Positions 22,391 through 32,399 of a stretch of 64,000 bases of DNA are shown here, in pieces; position 1 is the first letter of the stretch, and every line of letters begins with the position of its first letter. Origin of the DNA: Dichetophora obliterata (taxonomy: Eukaryota; Arthropoda; Insecta; Diptera; Sciomyzidae). The DNA lies in contig OY986435.1 in the NCBI GenBank assembly GCA_963920525.1, positions 274,184,348 to 274,248,347 of the forward strand, written 5' to 3'. Made by a program: the position numbers and the translations under genes. Below the pieces are notes generated by a model. It was not told where the DNA came from. It searched no databases and saw only the letters and a program-made list of their open reading frames with translations.

Positions 22391-22732
22391 ATGGTGTTAT
22401 ATTTTAATAAAAGTAAAAGTACTGCATCGAAGTCCTGCGAGATCGAGTCTATCCAGCGACCGTACGTGACGACATCATACTGCCCCTCCGCATCGAGTCT
22501 ATCCAGCAAGTCCATCCTATATTTAAACTCATAAAAGTAATTATTGAACAAATTTTTATCAGCAACTGTAAAAATGAGTTTTATTTTTAAAAAAAGAACA
22601 AAAACTGCACCAGAACCCTACGAGACCGCATCATACGGCCCCTCAGCATCACGTCTATCCAGCGAGTCCATCCTCAATTTTTTACGCGAAACTCATAAAA
22701 GTAAGTATTTTTGTAAAGTGTTTAAAAAAAAG
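22391..22732 (+). pseudogene. Tandemly duplicated exon-like ORF pair
   Basis: Two open stretches beginning ATG at 22391 and 22574 are diverged copies of one another. Both encode an initial aromatic/Lys-rich stretch, then a Ser-rich core ('SYCPSASSLSSKSIL' against 'SYGPSASRLSSESIL'), and both end before ACTCATAAAAGTAA, which contains a possible splice donor. The first is closed by a TAA; the second runs on. They look like first exons of a duplicated, unrecognised gene. Synonymous-looking differences hint at past coding use, but the function is unknown. Confidence 0.35.
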
Positions 22733-22749
22733 CAAAACAAATAGGGAAA

Positions 22750-23300
22750 CTATTGTCGGACTCGATCGACCCTTGCCTACAAATGTGTTCTGTATTTTTA
22801 AAGAGGAAGCACTCAAACACTTAAACTGGGATGGACGCCAAAAAAGTTCGTAATAAAATCTCTAAAAATTTTTACGGAAATTGTGTTTTGTAAGTATGAG
22901 TCTATTAACTCAAAAAGACTTGAAAAATCAATAAATGTTTTTGTCATAGTTGCAGTAAATGGACTAACAATGTCCCTAGAGATATTCGAAAAGGAGATGA
23001 AGGAGGGATTTCGCTCCTACAAAAATAAATTTTAAAGTAATGTGAGCAAAAAACAAGAAAAATAACAATTCAACAGCAAAAACTTTACAGTAAGCTGTGT
23101 TGTAAATAAATGAATTTACTTTAATTTATTAATTAATTAATTAATTACGGAATTTTTGTTGTTTTTTATCACGTTATGAATTTAGAATTTTAGTTCTTAT
23201 TGTTAAATTATCACCAAGCATAAAAAACAACATTAAATGCATAAACGCCAAATTATTAATATATGTTCTATTTATTTGTTTTTTAAGAGCTAGTTTTTGT
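22750..23300. other. AT-rich noncoding stretch
   Basis: No gene recognised. A TTAATTAATTAATTAATTA run lies near 23130. Confidence 0.4.
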
Positions 23301-23308
23301 AGTAACGA

Positions 23309-23505
23309 CAAGGCGAAAACAGCGCTCGGTTCTCGCTACTTTTTAGCATTAACTACAAGGCAAACAAATCGCTCGGTTCTCGCTACTATTTCGTATTAAC
23401 TACAATACAAGGCAAACAAAGCGCTCAGTTCTCGCAAATATTTCGTATCAACTACAAGGTGAACAAAGCGCTCGGTTCTCGCTACGATTTTATATTTCGA
23501 ACAGC
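23309..23505 (+). repeat. Minisatellite of about 50 bp, four units
   Basis: Units start at 23309, 23356, 23408 and 23455 (periods 47, 52 and 47). Each begins CAAGGCnAACAAAGCGCTCG and continues TTCTCGCTACTATTTCGTAT. Below the array (23500-23620) more GAGCGC words follow in mixed order, suggesting the array was once longer. Confidence 0.8.
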
Positions 23506-23519
23506 GAGAGTGGAGCGCA

Positions 23520-24430
23520 TACATCTGATGACATGCCAATGTTAAAAAATGCGTTATACGCAAGGAGAATGAAGCACTCTACTGTTTTTTGGAGCGCTTC
23601 AGTTGCGCTAGTGGAGCGCTCGGCTTCCTACTAGGTAGTGTATCACTATAAACACACAAAATCTGGAGCTTTTAAAATCTAGAGTTTCTAGCATGATCTT
23701 AGCGAAGGTTATGACACAAAAACAAAAGACCATTTCATATAACTTATAAAGCGATTGAAAACGTTGAAGCAAGATTTTACAGAACTTTGAAATCAAATTT
23801 AAGCTCCCAGATGAAAAACAAAGCAGTCCTGCCGATATGAGGAATGTGACAGGCTATAATTTTAATGCTAAGTTAAGAAGTAAATTTTTTTTTTTTTAAA
23901 GAACTTCCTCTTTACTTAGCAAAAGTATCGTGTTTGCTAATGCAAAATTCCAGTAAATTTTAAGGAACAACAACTTCAATGTTTTCATGATTGTTGTAAT
24001 TCGCCGACACTTTGTGTTTTCGTCGAAGAACTTTTGATAGTAACAATGTTGTTATGTATATTATTTCTACAAAATCAAAACAGTGCGAATGGGTCAGTTG
24101 GCTTGGCTTTAGTTTTTATTTATGTATTGTATTTTGAAATTTTGAGTAGTGAGTTCAAATCTCATCAGACATAATTTATTTTTTTTTCTGAATTGCTTTT
24201 AGTTTTGTTTTGGTTTTGGTTTTTAGGTTGTTCTGTTTTTTGCATTAATTGCTTATAATAACAATGCGAACGCGTTAGTTTTCTTACTCTGTGCTCGTCC
24301 GTTTATTCTTAATGTAGCAAATTAAGCGACGATAAGTAAACAACTGAGATGGTCGGATTAGCAGATGCACTTACACTCACTCGGACGGGGTTCAAGTCTC
24401 CTGATAATCATAATTTTTCAATTGCCGGCT
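23520..24430. other. Noncoding stretch with tRNA-promoter-like boxes
   Basis: No gene recognised. B-box-like words GAGTTCAAATCTC (24150) and GGGGTTCAAGTCTCC (24390) are present. A weak A-box-like word (GTCAGTTGGCTTGG) lies at about 24093. They may be remnants of tRNA-derived repeats. Confidence 0.3.
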
Positions 24431-24434
24431 ACAT

Positions 24435-24809
24435 TAGTTGGAAATTCTGCAGACATGCTCCTCCATACCAGCTTATATTTTTTCTATAGGCATGTCCTGA
24501 GCGGCATGTCTGTCAAATTAACTGCAGTAGCAGTAATGCGCATATATCTTATGGTATAAATGCAGAATTAAAACCGCGAGATGCATGCAGCATTGCTGCT
24601 AGGGCAGTTCATTTGGCAGACATGTATTGATTCTGCATTCATACCATGAGGTGCATGCTGCATAGCTGCTATGGCAGTTAATTTATCAGACATGCTGGCC
24701 AAGGACATGTCTATAGAAAAAAGATATAAGCGGGTATTGAGGCGAGTATGTGTCCTGACCTTCTGAGGCATGTTGCTGGCAGACACACAGTAGGTCTTCT
24801 TTTCCAACT
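24435..24809. mobile_element. Fold-back MITE rich in GCAGACATG words
   Basis: The ends AGTTGGAAA and TTTCCAACT face each other. Inside, the arms 24462-24566 and 24638-24745 are inverted copies (shared words: CTTATAT, CTATAGnCATGTCCT, AACTGC, ATGGTATnAATGCAGAAT). A partial third copy (24576-24627) lies between them in the orientation of the right arm. It is about 375 bp and GC-richer than its surroundings. Target duplication is unclear. Confidence 0.75.
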
Positions 24810-24829
24810 AGTCTGTTGTTGCTTATCGT

Positions 24830-25765
24830 CACAGAATTGTCTATATTGCATTTGCGAGTTAATAAAAAATACTGCAAATACGCAAAAATGCAAGTTATTT
24901 TGTTACATATCTCATAGGCAGTGCGTGGCCCATTATAAGCATTTGTTGATTTCGACAACATCCATCTGATTTTCCATTCAATTATCCATTCAATTATCTG
25001 AATAATTATTGACGTAAAATTACTTTTTGCCTTGTAAAAGGTTAATAATGCTAATGGTATATATGTTAAAATGAAATGGAATCTCTTCTTCTAAAAGACC
25101 CTGTACAAGTACTAATATATCATATTGCACATTGCTTTGCCCATTAAGTTCATCATTAGTATCTCCCTCATTCACTGCATTTTAAATTCGTGCACTAAAC
25201 AAAGTGAAAGCAATTTCCATAAATTGCACCAACTAACCTAAAAAGATAGAAAAGAAAACAAAAATTAAATATTTTCCGCTAATCCTTCGCTCATTTCCAG
25301 AGTCGCTTTCGTGATCCAATCATGAAGCCTTGTTAGAATTGCACGCTGTGCTGCTTGTCCATTTGTGCAAACAACCTGCATTTAGCTTCGTAATTTGACT
25401 TTGCACAGAGCTATCGATCGTTTGCAGTTGCATTCGAGTTGGCTGTGAATTTAAAATAAGCTTTAAAGCACTGTTAAATGCAAACGCCAATGCCATCAAC
25501 AGTGGCGCCAACAAAGTCATGATGATAATGATGATGATGATGAAGATTGGTTAGCTGGTGTCTGCAGCAATGGGGTTTCAGCCAGTGTTGCCAATCCAAT
25601 TATTTTAGTACTAAACCTTATACTTTTCGATGTTGCAATACGTTTTATTTTTTTTTAAATGGCATTAGATGAGTTAATTTGGTGCATTTTAATTTTAATA
25701 CTAATCCTTTCAGTGCTTTTTGTCTGTTTACACAATAATAAATTTTCCAGATATTTAATTAATAA
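24830..25765. other. Noncoding stretch with a small ORF
   Basis: Mostly unrecognised. The part 25265-25570 is less AT-rich, contains a GATGATGATGATGA run at 25523-25548 and a 66-codon minus-strand frame (25320-25520). It could be host sequence. Confidence 0.35.
25320..25520 (-). CDS. Doubtful small ORF with signal-like start
   Basis: 66 codons opening 'MTLLAPLLMALAFAFNSALK', a hydrophobic stretch that would act as a signal peptide or membrane anchor, then a polar tail with two Cys. No family is recognised and no splice context was found. Chance is the likeliest explanation. Confidence 0.18.
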   Translation of the reverse strand: MTLLAPLLMALAFAFNSALKLILNSQPTRMQLQTIDSSVQSQITKLNAGCLHKWTSSTACNSNKAS

Positions 25766-25775
25766 AAAGGTGTTT

Positions 25776-25829
25776 TGTAGTATATATATATATATATGTA
25801 TATATATGTGTAGTACATATAAATATTTA

Positions 25830-25861
<32 letters not shown>

Positions 25862-25864
25862 CAT
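25776..25864. repeat. TA/GTATA microsatellite, SINE tail
   Basis: Imperfect (TA)n with GTATATATGTG interruptions. It abuts the 3' end of SINE copy S3 and is best read as its simple-sequence tail. Confidence 0.75.
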
Positions 25865-25931
25865 AAACTGGCCATTTTAGCCCTTGGAAGGACTTTGACC
25901 TAGCTTCTATTGATCAATTGTGTTGTGCGTG

Positions 25932-27005
25932 CATTGGCGTCGGAAGCGGGGGGCCAAGGGGGGCAGTTGCCCCCTACTTTTTTAGCTAGAGAAACAATTT
26001 AAAAATGAAACTTCAAAACAAAAGTTATTCAAAATGTCAGTTTTTCTTACAACGATAATATTTTTGCATTAGATATTTTCCTCTTCTTTCTCTCTTCTTC
26101 ATAAGCATTCTTGCGGATAACCATTTTCTTTCTCTGTGTTTGCAAAAAGGTAGAACAAAATGTAGAGTTTCTACTGCAAACCCACCACTTCAGTTTAAAA
26201 GCACCCTTAAGTATGTAGCTTAATACTGTAATATTGTAATCGAAGCCTTCAACGGAAAAGTGCCTTCTAAACAAAATCTAAAAACAAAACTAGATCTTTA
26301 TGCAGATGACTTTGATGTGAGCGACTTCCACGCGCAACTTAAATTGCTGAAGTAATTGCCTGGCCAAACACCTTCAAATTGTAGTGGCATTGTATCCCAA
26401 TTTGCAAAAAATTCGGATACTGTAAAAAAAACTATTAAATGAAGTTGAAAACTTATTGCTTTGCTTTTGACTGTGCCTGCATCAGCAGCTTCATCTGAGC
26501 GTTTTTTAGTGCACTAAGACGACTTAAAACGTATCTTCGAGCAACTATGACACACAAACGACTCACTCATGCGGCACTTATACACATTCACAAAGATAAA
26601 ACCGAAGAATTGAATTCGATGGAGGTGGTGAAAGAGTTTGTTTCTCGCAAGGACAGAAAGAAACATTTTGGAATAATTTAAATTGATATAACTTTCTGTA
26701 CCTTATTGCATTTAAACCTTGCTTTATAAAAGCAACCATTATTTCTTATATTTTCATATTACCATATGAAAGATCCTTTAAAGAATGATATCTAATATTG
26801 AAATTGGAAGAACTTTTAAAAATAATGAAATTTTAATATTTTTTATATATTTTTATATTTTATTATTTTAAACTAAAATAAAAAACTTGTGTATTCACAT
26901 TCATGTTTCTTTGAAAAAATTTTGGTGAACTTTTTTTGCACCACCATTTGTACTGCCCCCCATTTGTACTGCCCCCCCAGATGGAATTCGCTTCCGACGC
27001 GCTTG
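25932..27005 (+). mobile_element. hAT element, deletion copy 1
   Basis: Ends CATTGGCGTCGGAAGCG and, in reverse, CAAGCGCGTCGGAAGCG, are flanked by an exact 8-bp duplication TGTGCGTG (25924-25931, 27006-27013), as hATs produce. Length 1074 bp. It shares its ends and C-terminal exon with the copy at 55428-57198 but lacks about 680 bp of the middle (junction near 26230). Confidence 0.92.
26440..26681 (+). pseudogene. hAT transposase C-terminal exon, frameshifted
   Basis: Corresponds to the intact reading at 56626-56847: the dimerisation domain with 'SERSFSALRRLKTYLR' and a C-terminal 'SRKDRKKHFGII'. In this copy one base is missing near 26503, so the 'SERSF' block is out of frame with the rest. 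Confidence 0.85.
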
Positions 27006-27542
27006 TGTGCGTGTTATTAAATGTTTGATCACAAATGGTCGAGAACTGGACCTACGTGTTTTATGCCGACTCCGAACGGCTAATGTTCTCAAGAAGCTTT
27101 ACATGGCAATTTTTACTCTCTGAGTTTTGCCATTGTCTGCAGAGAGGTGACGACTGAACAGAATAATTAATTTAATGGAAAAAACTTTCTGTCTGAGCTG
27201 GAATTGAACCCGGCTACCACGGTGCTTTAGTTTAGGGGCCATGCACTCTACCCACTAGGCTACGGCCGCCACCGGTGTTTTGTAGTAACAAATCATAAAT
27301 CAGAAAAATTTAAATTTAATACTAATTTTTGTGATCTATTCTTTGAATTCTGACATGAATTTAATCGTGAGTTTTTTAAATCCAAACAACAACAACAACT
27401 CTGCAAATCTGAAAAATTTATTTAAAAAGAAAATTAGTACATAAATTTTATATTTGTTTTCACGTTTTAAATCCTTAATATGGTTAACAGCCCTATTCTG
27501 GCAGCTTAACTAAGCTCAGCACATTAACAAAATAGTTAATAT

Positions 27543-27956
27543 CAGTGATGTTCCTCGACGCGTCGTCTTTAATTGTCGACATTTTGGTGTCGACAATGCA
27601 GAATGTGTCGACAATGTAGACAATGTCGAGAATTGTGTAAACAATGTCAACAAAATGCAACACTGCGAAAATGCAAGTTCCATTTAGATTATGCTGATTC
27701 TTAAAACCTTTTGAAAAGTGGTTTAATTAACACAAAGTAACAAATTTTACAATTAAACAAACAAAAGCCATGCCCAGAAGGCGTAAAAATAAGGAACAGT
27801 TCGAGCTTGGACTCAATTTAATAAAATATTACAATAAACATGCAGCCTTTTACATTAATTATCTACACGTCGTTAAAAGCAATTGTCTACTCGACATTCT
27901 CGACACCGTCGACAATAGTATTGTCGACATCATGTTCTCTACGCCGCACATCACTG
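27543..27956. mobile_element. hAT-type MITE nested in Harbinger
   Basis: Starts CAGTGATG, ends CATCACTG, flanked by the exact 8-bp duplication GTTAATAT (27535-27542, 27957-27964). The 414-bp body has repeated GTCGACAATG words on the left and GTCGACAAT/ATTGTCGAC words on the right. The 63-codon frame at 27770 is not considered a gene. Confidence 0.88.
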
Positions 27957-28152
27957 GTTAATATTAACAATTTGTTAAGGTTTCGTATTCTGGTGAAAAT
28001 TTAAAAGCTCTTTTCATTACAATTTTGTTAATGACAGAAAGTATCTTAACAACGAGTGACATTTATGTGTTTAACTAGAAAATTATTGTGCAAATAATAA
28101 AAATAATATAAATTAAAATATAATATTGGATTTCAACAAATAAAACTGAAAA

Positions 28153-29355
28153 ATGGAAGAATTTTTACTGCTTTTAAGTGTTGATAACGGAGAAGAACAA
28201 CGAATGGAAAAAATTGAACAACGGCGGTATTTAAAATGCCTTAGAAATGAAAATGATTCATTTTCACTAAGTGAAAAGCAGTTTCTGAAAGATTTTAGAC
28301 TGGGAAAGTCCTTATGTTGGAGTCTTATTGAGGAGCTATCACATCATGATACCCAAAACACGTCTTTGCCACTTTCTGTGCGAGTTCTGACTGCACTCTA
28401 TTTTTTTGGACACGGTTCTTACCAAAAATGTGTAGGCAACCATTGTGTCCAGCCAATGAGCCAATCATCAGTTTCTTGAACGTTGAACGAAATTGCAAAA
28501 TTAATAATTCGGGTCAAAGGAAATGAAGTGAAGTTTCCAATAACCCTTGAAGAGCAAACTGCAATAAAAACAGGGTATTTAAAAAATTAGTTTCCATATA
28601 CATATTTGTAAAAACTTATTGATATTTCAGATTCCATAATAGCTTTGGAATTAAAAGCACAATAGGGTGTATTGATTGTACTCATGTGGCAATTATTTCT
28701 CCACCTGCAAATAACGTCGAAACTCCTTTAAATTTATATATGAATCGCAAAGGATATTACAGCATTAATGTTGAAGCAGTAAATTATTTGGCATTTACTT
28801 TAAGCGACTTTTAAATTCATTTTGGGCTATAAATTCAATTTCTCATTTCAGATTTGAGATCACCGCTTAGTATTTACGTCAGTTAATGCTCAGTATCCAG
28901 GTTCTTGTCATGATTCCGGCATTTGGACCACATCGCTGGTAAGAACGCATCTGATGAGAAATCACCGCTCTCAACGTGACACATGGCTCTTGGGTGACCA
29001 AGGCTACCGTCTTGAACCTTGGCTTCTGACACCACTGAGTGATTCTCATGAAGCTAAAGAGATAAAGTATAATAAGCTTCACGCAAAAAGCCGAAATACT
29101 ATTGAAAGAGCGTTCGGTGTGTTAAAATCCCAATTCAGATGTTTATCTAAGCATCGCATACTTAACTATACTCATCAAAGAGCAGCAAACATTGTTAATG
29201 CTTGTGTAATTTTGCACAACATCGCAATGAAAGCAGGAGCTCCTGCAGATGGCGATGAAGATGACATTGCATTCAGTGAGAGAAGCTTTTCAAGTGCCAC
29301 TAATTATTTAAGAGATGGAGAAAGAATTCGCAGTAGATACGTGTCCACTCTGTAG
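28153..29355 (+). pseudogene. Harbinger (HARBI1-like) nuclease
   Basis: Start ATG 28153. Exons 28153-28574, 28631-28778 and 28852-29355 are joined by introns with GT..AG ends. The DDE triad is Asp at 28674 ('GCIDCTHV'), Asp at 28996 ('LLGDQGY') and Glu at 29104 ('NTIERAFGVLK'), with 'YPGSCHDSGIW' between. The family usually has about 350-400 residues, as here. It would cut the element ends together with the Myb-like partner. Two nonsense codons are seen: TGA at 28477-28479 (probably from an Arg codon) and TGA at 28855-28857 just after the second intron. Few changes in all, so inactivation looks fairly recent. Confidence 0.92.
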
Positions 29356-29850
29356 ACTTCAGATATTTTCCGTCTATTTTAATTAATTTTATTTATGTTT
29401 AAAATGTTAAAAATAAAAAACACAACTTCAAAATGAAAACATTGTGTTCAATTTTAGAACATACATACTCTATTTTTTACATAATATTACTTCCAACTCT
29501 ATGTCTTTGTCTTTTTCAATATCTCGATCCAACTCGAAATGCAATGAAACACCCAAATAAAGTATCCAATTATAACAATAAGTCTTCTCATCAAAGCATG
29601 TAACTGCCCCGTAAGTATTGTTTCTTCTGTCTGTAAAAAAAAAATCTGCCGTGACTAAAAAATTAAAAGTTATTAAAAACTTATTATTTTAGGATATTAT
29701 CTAAGAGAAACATTTTAATATTATTTCTTTAAGCAATTTATACATAAATTCATTTGCCATGATTGCGCCAGCACATATTTTTGCTTTCATCTTATCTTTG
29801 CAAAATAAAAACAATATATAAAAAATAAGTAAAAATGAGCGATATATGTA

Positions 29851-30132
29851 TACGTTAGGGTATATTTAAGCGAGGGATCCAACTTGTCGAAATGACTTGA
29901 AAAATTATAGTTATAATAAAAATTATAGTTTTGCTGACTGACTTTCCTTTATTTTCCTCAGCCATACAATGCAAATGTTCGTAGAAACCGTAAATTCTTA
30001 CAAGCGATTTTCAAATATAAAAAGATTTTGATACGAATCAAGATGGGTTTTGAAGGCAATAATTGTTACTTTTAAATGCTTCATCAAGTCATTTCGAAAA
30101 GTTCGATCCCTCGCTTAAATATGCTCTAACGT
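29851..30132. mobile_element. Hairpin MITE nested in Harbinger
   Basis: The arms 29851-29901 and 30081-30132 are inverted copies (ACGTTAG, TATTTAAGCGAGGGATC, CGAAATGACTTGA shared), flanked by TA. Length is about 280 bp. The middle carries nothing recognisable. The TA flanks suggest a Tc1/mariner-type MITE, but this is weak. Confidence 0.8.
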
Positions 30133-30405
30133 ATAACCAAAAACAGCATTTTTTTGCACTTTTTAGTTAACAATCAGGAATATTCTGAATTCCATTTCCG
30201 AGTGGATGTGAAAATAAAACATAACTGAATTCGATATTTGGTGTTCCATATATAACTTATAACTTTATTCACTTAAGCAAATTAATCAGGCAAACGCAGA
30301 CTTTATGGGCTATGTGTATATGTTATGGAAAACTCAAACAAACACACTTAAGTAACTTTTAAATAAATGAACTGATGAATCAATTGCAGATTGCAATATT
30401 ATAAG

Positions 30406-31366
30406 CTAATTATTTCGTTGGTCTGCAATTTTTTCAATTGCAGCGGCCAACTTTTCAATAGCTTGCAATGTTGAAAGCTGCTATTGAATCATCCTTTCAT
30501 CCCGCGCATCTCTTTGCTCTATGCTGCGCATGACTGTAGCATAAATGTCTTCCTGGGATACAGCCCCTGGTGATCTAGGCCGCAGACTTATGGTTGATGG
30601 TGATGGTGATAAAATAGCCGGTGGCGAGTTTGCTTGGAGGCTCTCGGCTGCCGGCGAACAGGGCCACATGAATTGAGTTAGTGGTGAGCTGGACCCGAGG
30701 CTTACGGCACCTGGTGAAGTAGGACCCACGCTAATGGTTAGCGGCGAACTGGATGCCGGTGAACTGCTTGCCGGCGAACTGGTTGCCATTTGCGAAGATG
30801 CCTAAAAAATAATATTTAAATTATATAACTTCAGTAAAACAGTTTTAATTATGTGCATTAACCTCTATTCCTAAGGTGACGATTCCTGCCACACCATCAA
30901 CTGCAGCTGCACCGAATGTGCTTAATGCGCGCTCCTCAAAGTCATTGAGCATTCGGCTGCTGCACTGCCCACCGCCAGTAAGTTGCTGCTCGCTCTTTTT
31001 TTTCTTGCGCGAGCACGCAGTTGGCTCTTCCAAACGCCCAAGTTCTAAAAAAGTATAGCATTTGTTAAATGCTCTATATCAATATATTTCTTACTTACCT
31101 CTTTCCATTTAGCTGGGGTTCTGGTTGGACCTTATATCGCATTAAGAGATGCAGCAAGTTCTGCCCACAACTCTTGAAGTCTTATCGGCGATCGCGGACT
31201 GTTTTTTCCGGCTAAAAGTTCGGGATGCCGCTGGCAAAAATCTATATAAAAGTGCAGCTGGTCCTGCGTGGTTCTCTCAAATTTAGGTTGCCTATTTCAA
31301 AAAAAGCAAGTGAATTTTTATATAAATAAGAAATATAAAAATAATTTACTTCTGAAAATTTTCCAT
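30406..31366 (-). pseudogene. Harbinger Myb/SANT-like DNA-binding protein
   Basis: Likely start at 31366 ('MENFQ'). A 17-bp first exon is followed by a GT..AG intron (31292-31349), then an exon 31099-31291 with 'TTQDQLHFYIDFCQRHPEL' and 'LQELWAELAASLN', the Adf-1/Myb-SANT-like trihelix seen in Harbinger partner proteins. Further exons (about 31044-30867 and 30801-30406) encode a Lys-rich patch, 'LTGGG' and a Ser/Pro-rich repeat region, then a helical tail. Nonsense codons occur in the DNA-binding exon (after 'LNAI') and near 30484, where a TAG splits the tail. The frame does not join cleanly at the second intron, so a small indel is likely. It would bring the nuclease to the element ends. Confidence 0.75.
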
Positions 31367-31853
31367 TTTCTTGTGCTGTTATAAAGATAAAATAAATTAA
31401 CACAAAACAGCTGTTCTTTGACATTTCGATTTTCACCATATGTGGTGAACTTTTACAGCTTTTTAAAGCTTTTAAATTGTTAATGATTTACCAGAATACG
31501 AACATTTACTTAACATAACAAGAACCTTAACAAGAGCTCCTTAACTAGTTCTTGTTAAGCTAACAACCAGAATATGGCTGTAAGAATATGGAAAATGGGA
31601 TAAGGAAACAGTTATTTTCAATTTTTGAAAAATTCTGTTTGAAAAAAGTAAAATTGTTTAACAGACACTTTTATTAATTACTTTTAACATCTCTTTTTTG
31701 TGAGTTTGTGCTTTTTGATGTGAAATTTTTGGCAACACTGGTCTCAGTAAATTTAAATGCAAATGCTGTAGATTGAAGCTAATGCAAACATTTGTTTTAT
31801 TTTATTTTAAATTTGTTAACTTTTTGCGATTTTGGCTGTGCAATCCTGACACT

Positions 31854-32395
31854 AGCAGCCCTATTCTGGCAGCTTAACTTAGCTCACCACATTAACAAAA
31901 TAGTTAATATTAACAACTTGTTAAGGTTTTGTATTCTGCTGCAAATTTAAAAGCTCTTTTCCTTAAAATTTTGTTAATAACAGAAAGAGTCTTAACAACG
32001 AATGAAATATATGTGCTTAGATAGAAAATTGTTGTGAAAATAATAAAAAATACATATTATAATAGAATATTGAGTTTAAAAACATTAAACTGAAAAATGG
32101 AAGAATTTTTTACTTATTTTAAGTGTTGATAATGAAATCTTTCACTAGCCGTGGCAAATTTTTCAAGCGCTTGCAAAGTCACCAGCTGCACTCTAAGCAT
32201 TTGTTTATATAGCGCATCTCTTCTTTCAATAGGCATATCGATTTTCACCATGCATGGTGAACTTTAAAAGCTTTTTAAGCTTTTATGTTGTTAATGATTT
32301 TTAAGAATACCAACATTTACATAACATAACAATCAGCTTAACAAGAAGAGCTCCTTAACTATTTCTTGTTAAGCTAACAACCAGAATAGGGCTGT
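31854..32395. mobile_element. Harbinger deletion derivative
   Basis: Ends CAGCCCTATTCTGG and CCAGAATAGGGCTG with the duplication TAG (31851-31853, 32396-32398). Its outer parts match the element at 27488-31580, including the leader and the first codons of the nuclease gene (AAAATGGAAGAATTTT at about 32094) and the far-end 'GATTTTCACCAT' region. Length 542 bp. It would depend on a full-length element for movement. Confidence 0.92.
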
Positions 32396-32399
32396 AGGT

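Larger units (their letters stand above)
25865..27281 (-). mobile_element. tRNA-derived SINE, copy S3, split by a hAT
   Basis: On the minus strand the SINE starts near 27281 with A box TAGCCTAGTGGGTAGAG and B box GGGTTCAATTCC, and runs to 27006. After the hAT at 25932-27005 it resumes at 25931 and ends at 25865, next to the TA tail. Without the insert it is about 340 bp, the most complete copy in the window. It therefore predates the hAT insertion. Confidence 0.88.
27488..31580 (+). mobile_element. PIF/Harbinger element, two-gene form
   Basis: Ends CAGCCCTATTCTGG and CCAGAATATGGCTG with the 3-bp duplication TAA (27485-27487, 31581-31583). Inside are a nuclease gene on the plus strand and a Myb/SANT-like gene on the minus strand, converging at about 29.4-30.4 kb. 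This is the two-protein layout of autonomous Harbingers. Both genes carry nonsense changes. Two later insertions sit inside: a hAT-type MITE (27543-27956) and a hairpin MITE (29851-30132). Confidence 0.93.

Noticed and set aside
25655..25880. Tyr/Ile-rich frames over the TA tract
   Set aside because: Microsatellite artefact.
27770..27961. 63-codon frame in the nested hAT MITE
   Set aside because: Ends in the terminal repeat and has no similarity; the MITE is non-coding.
30876..31058. Plus-strand frame opposite the Harbinger Myb-like gene
   Set aside because: Shadow of the minus-strand exons.
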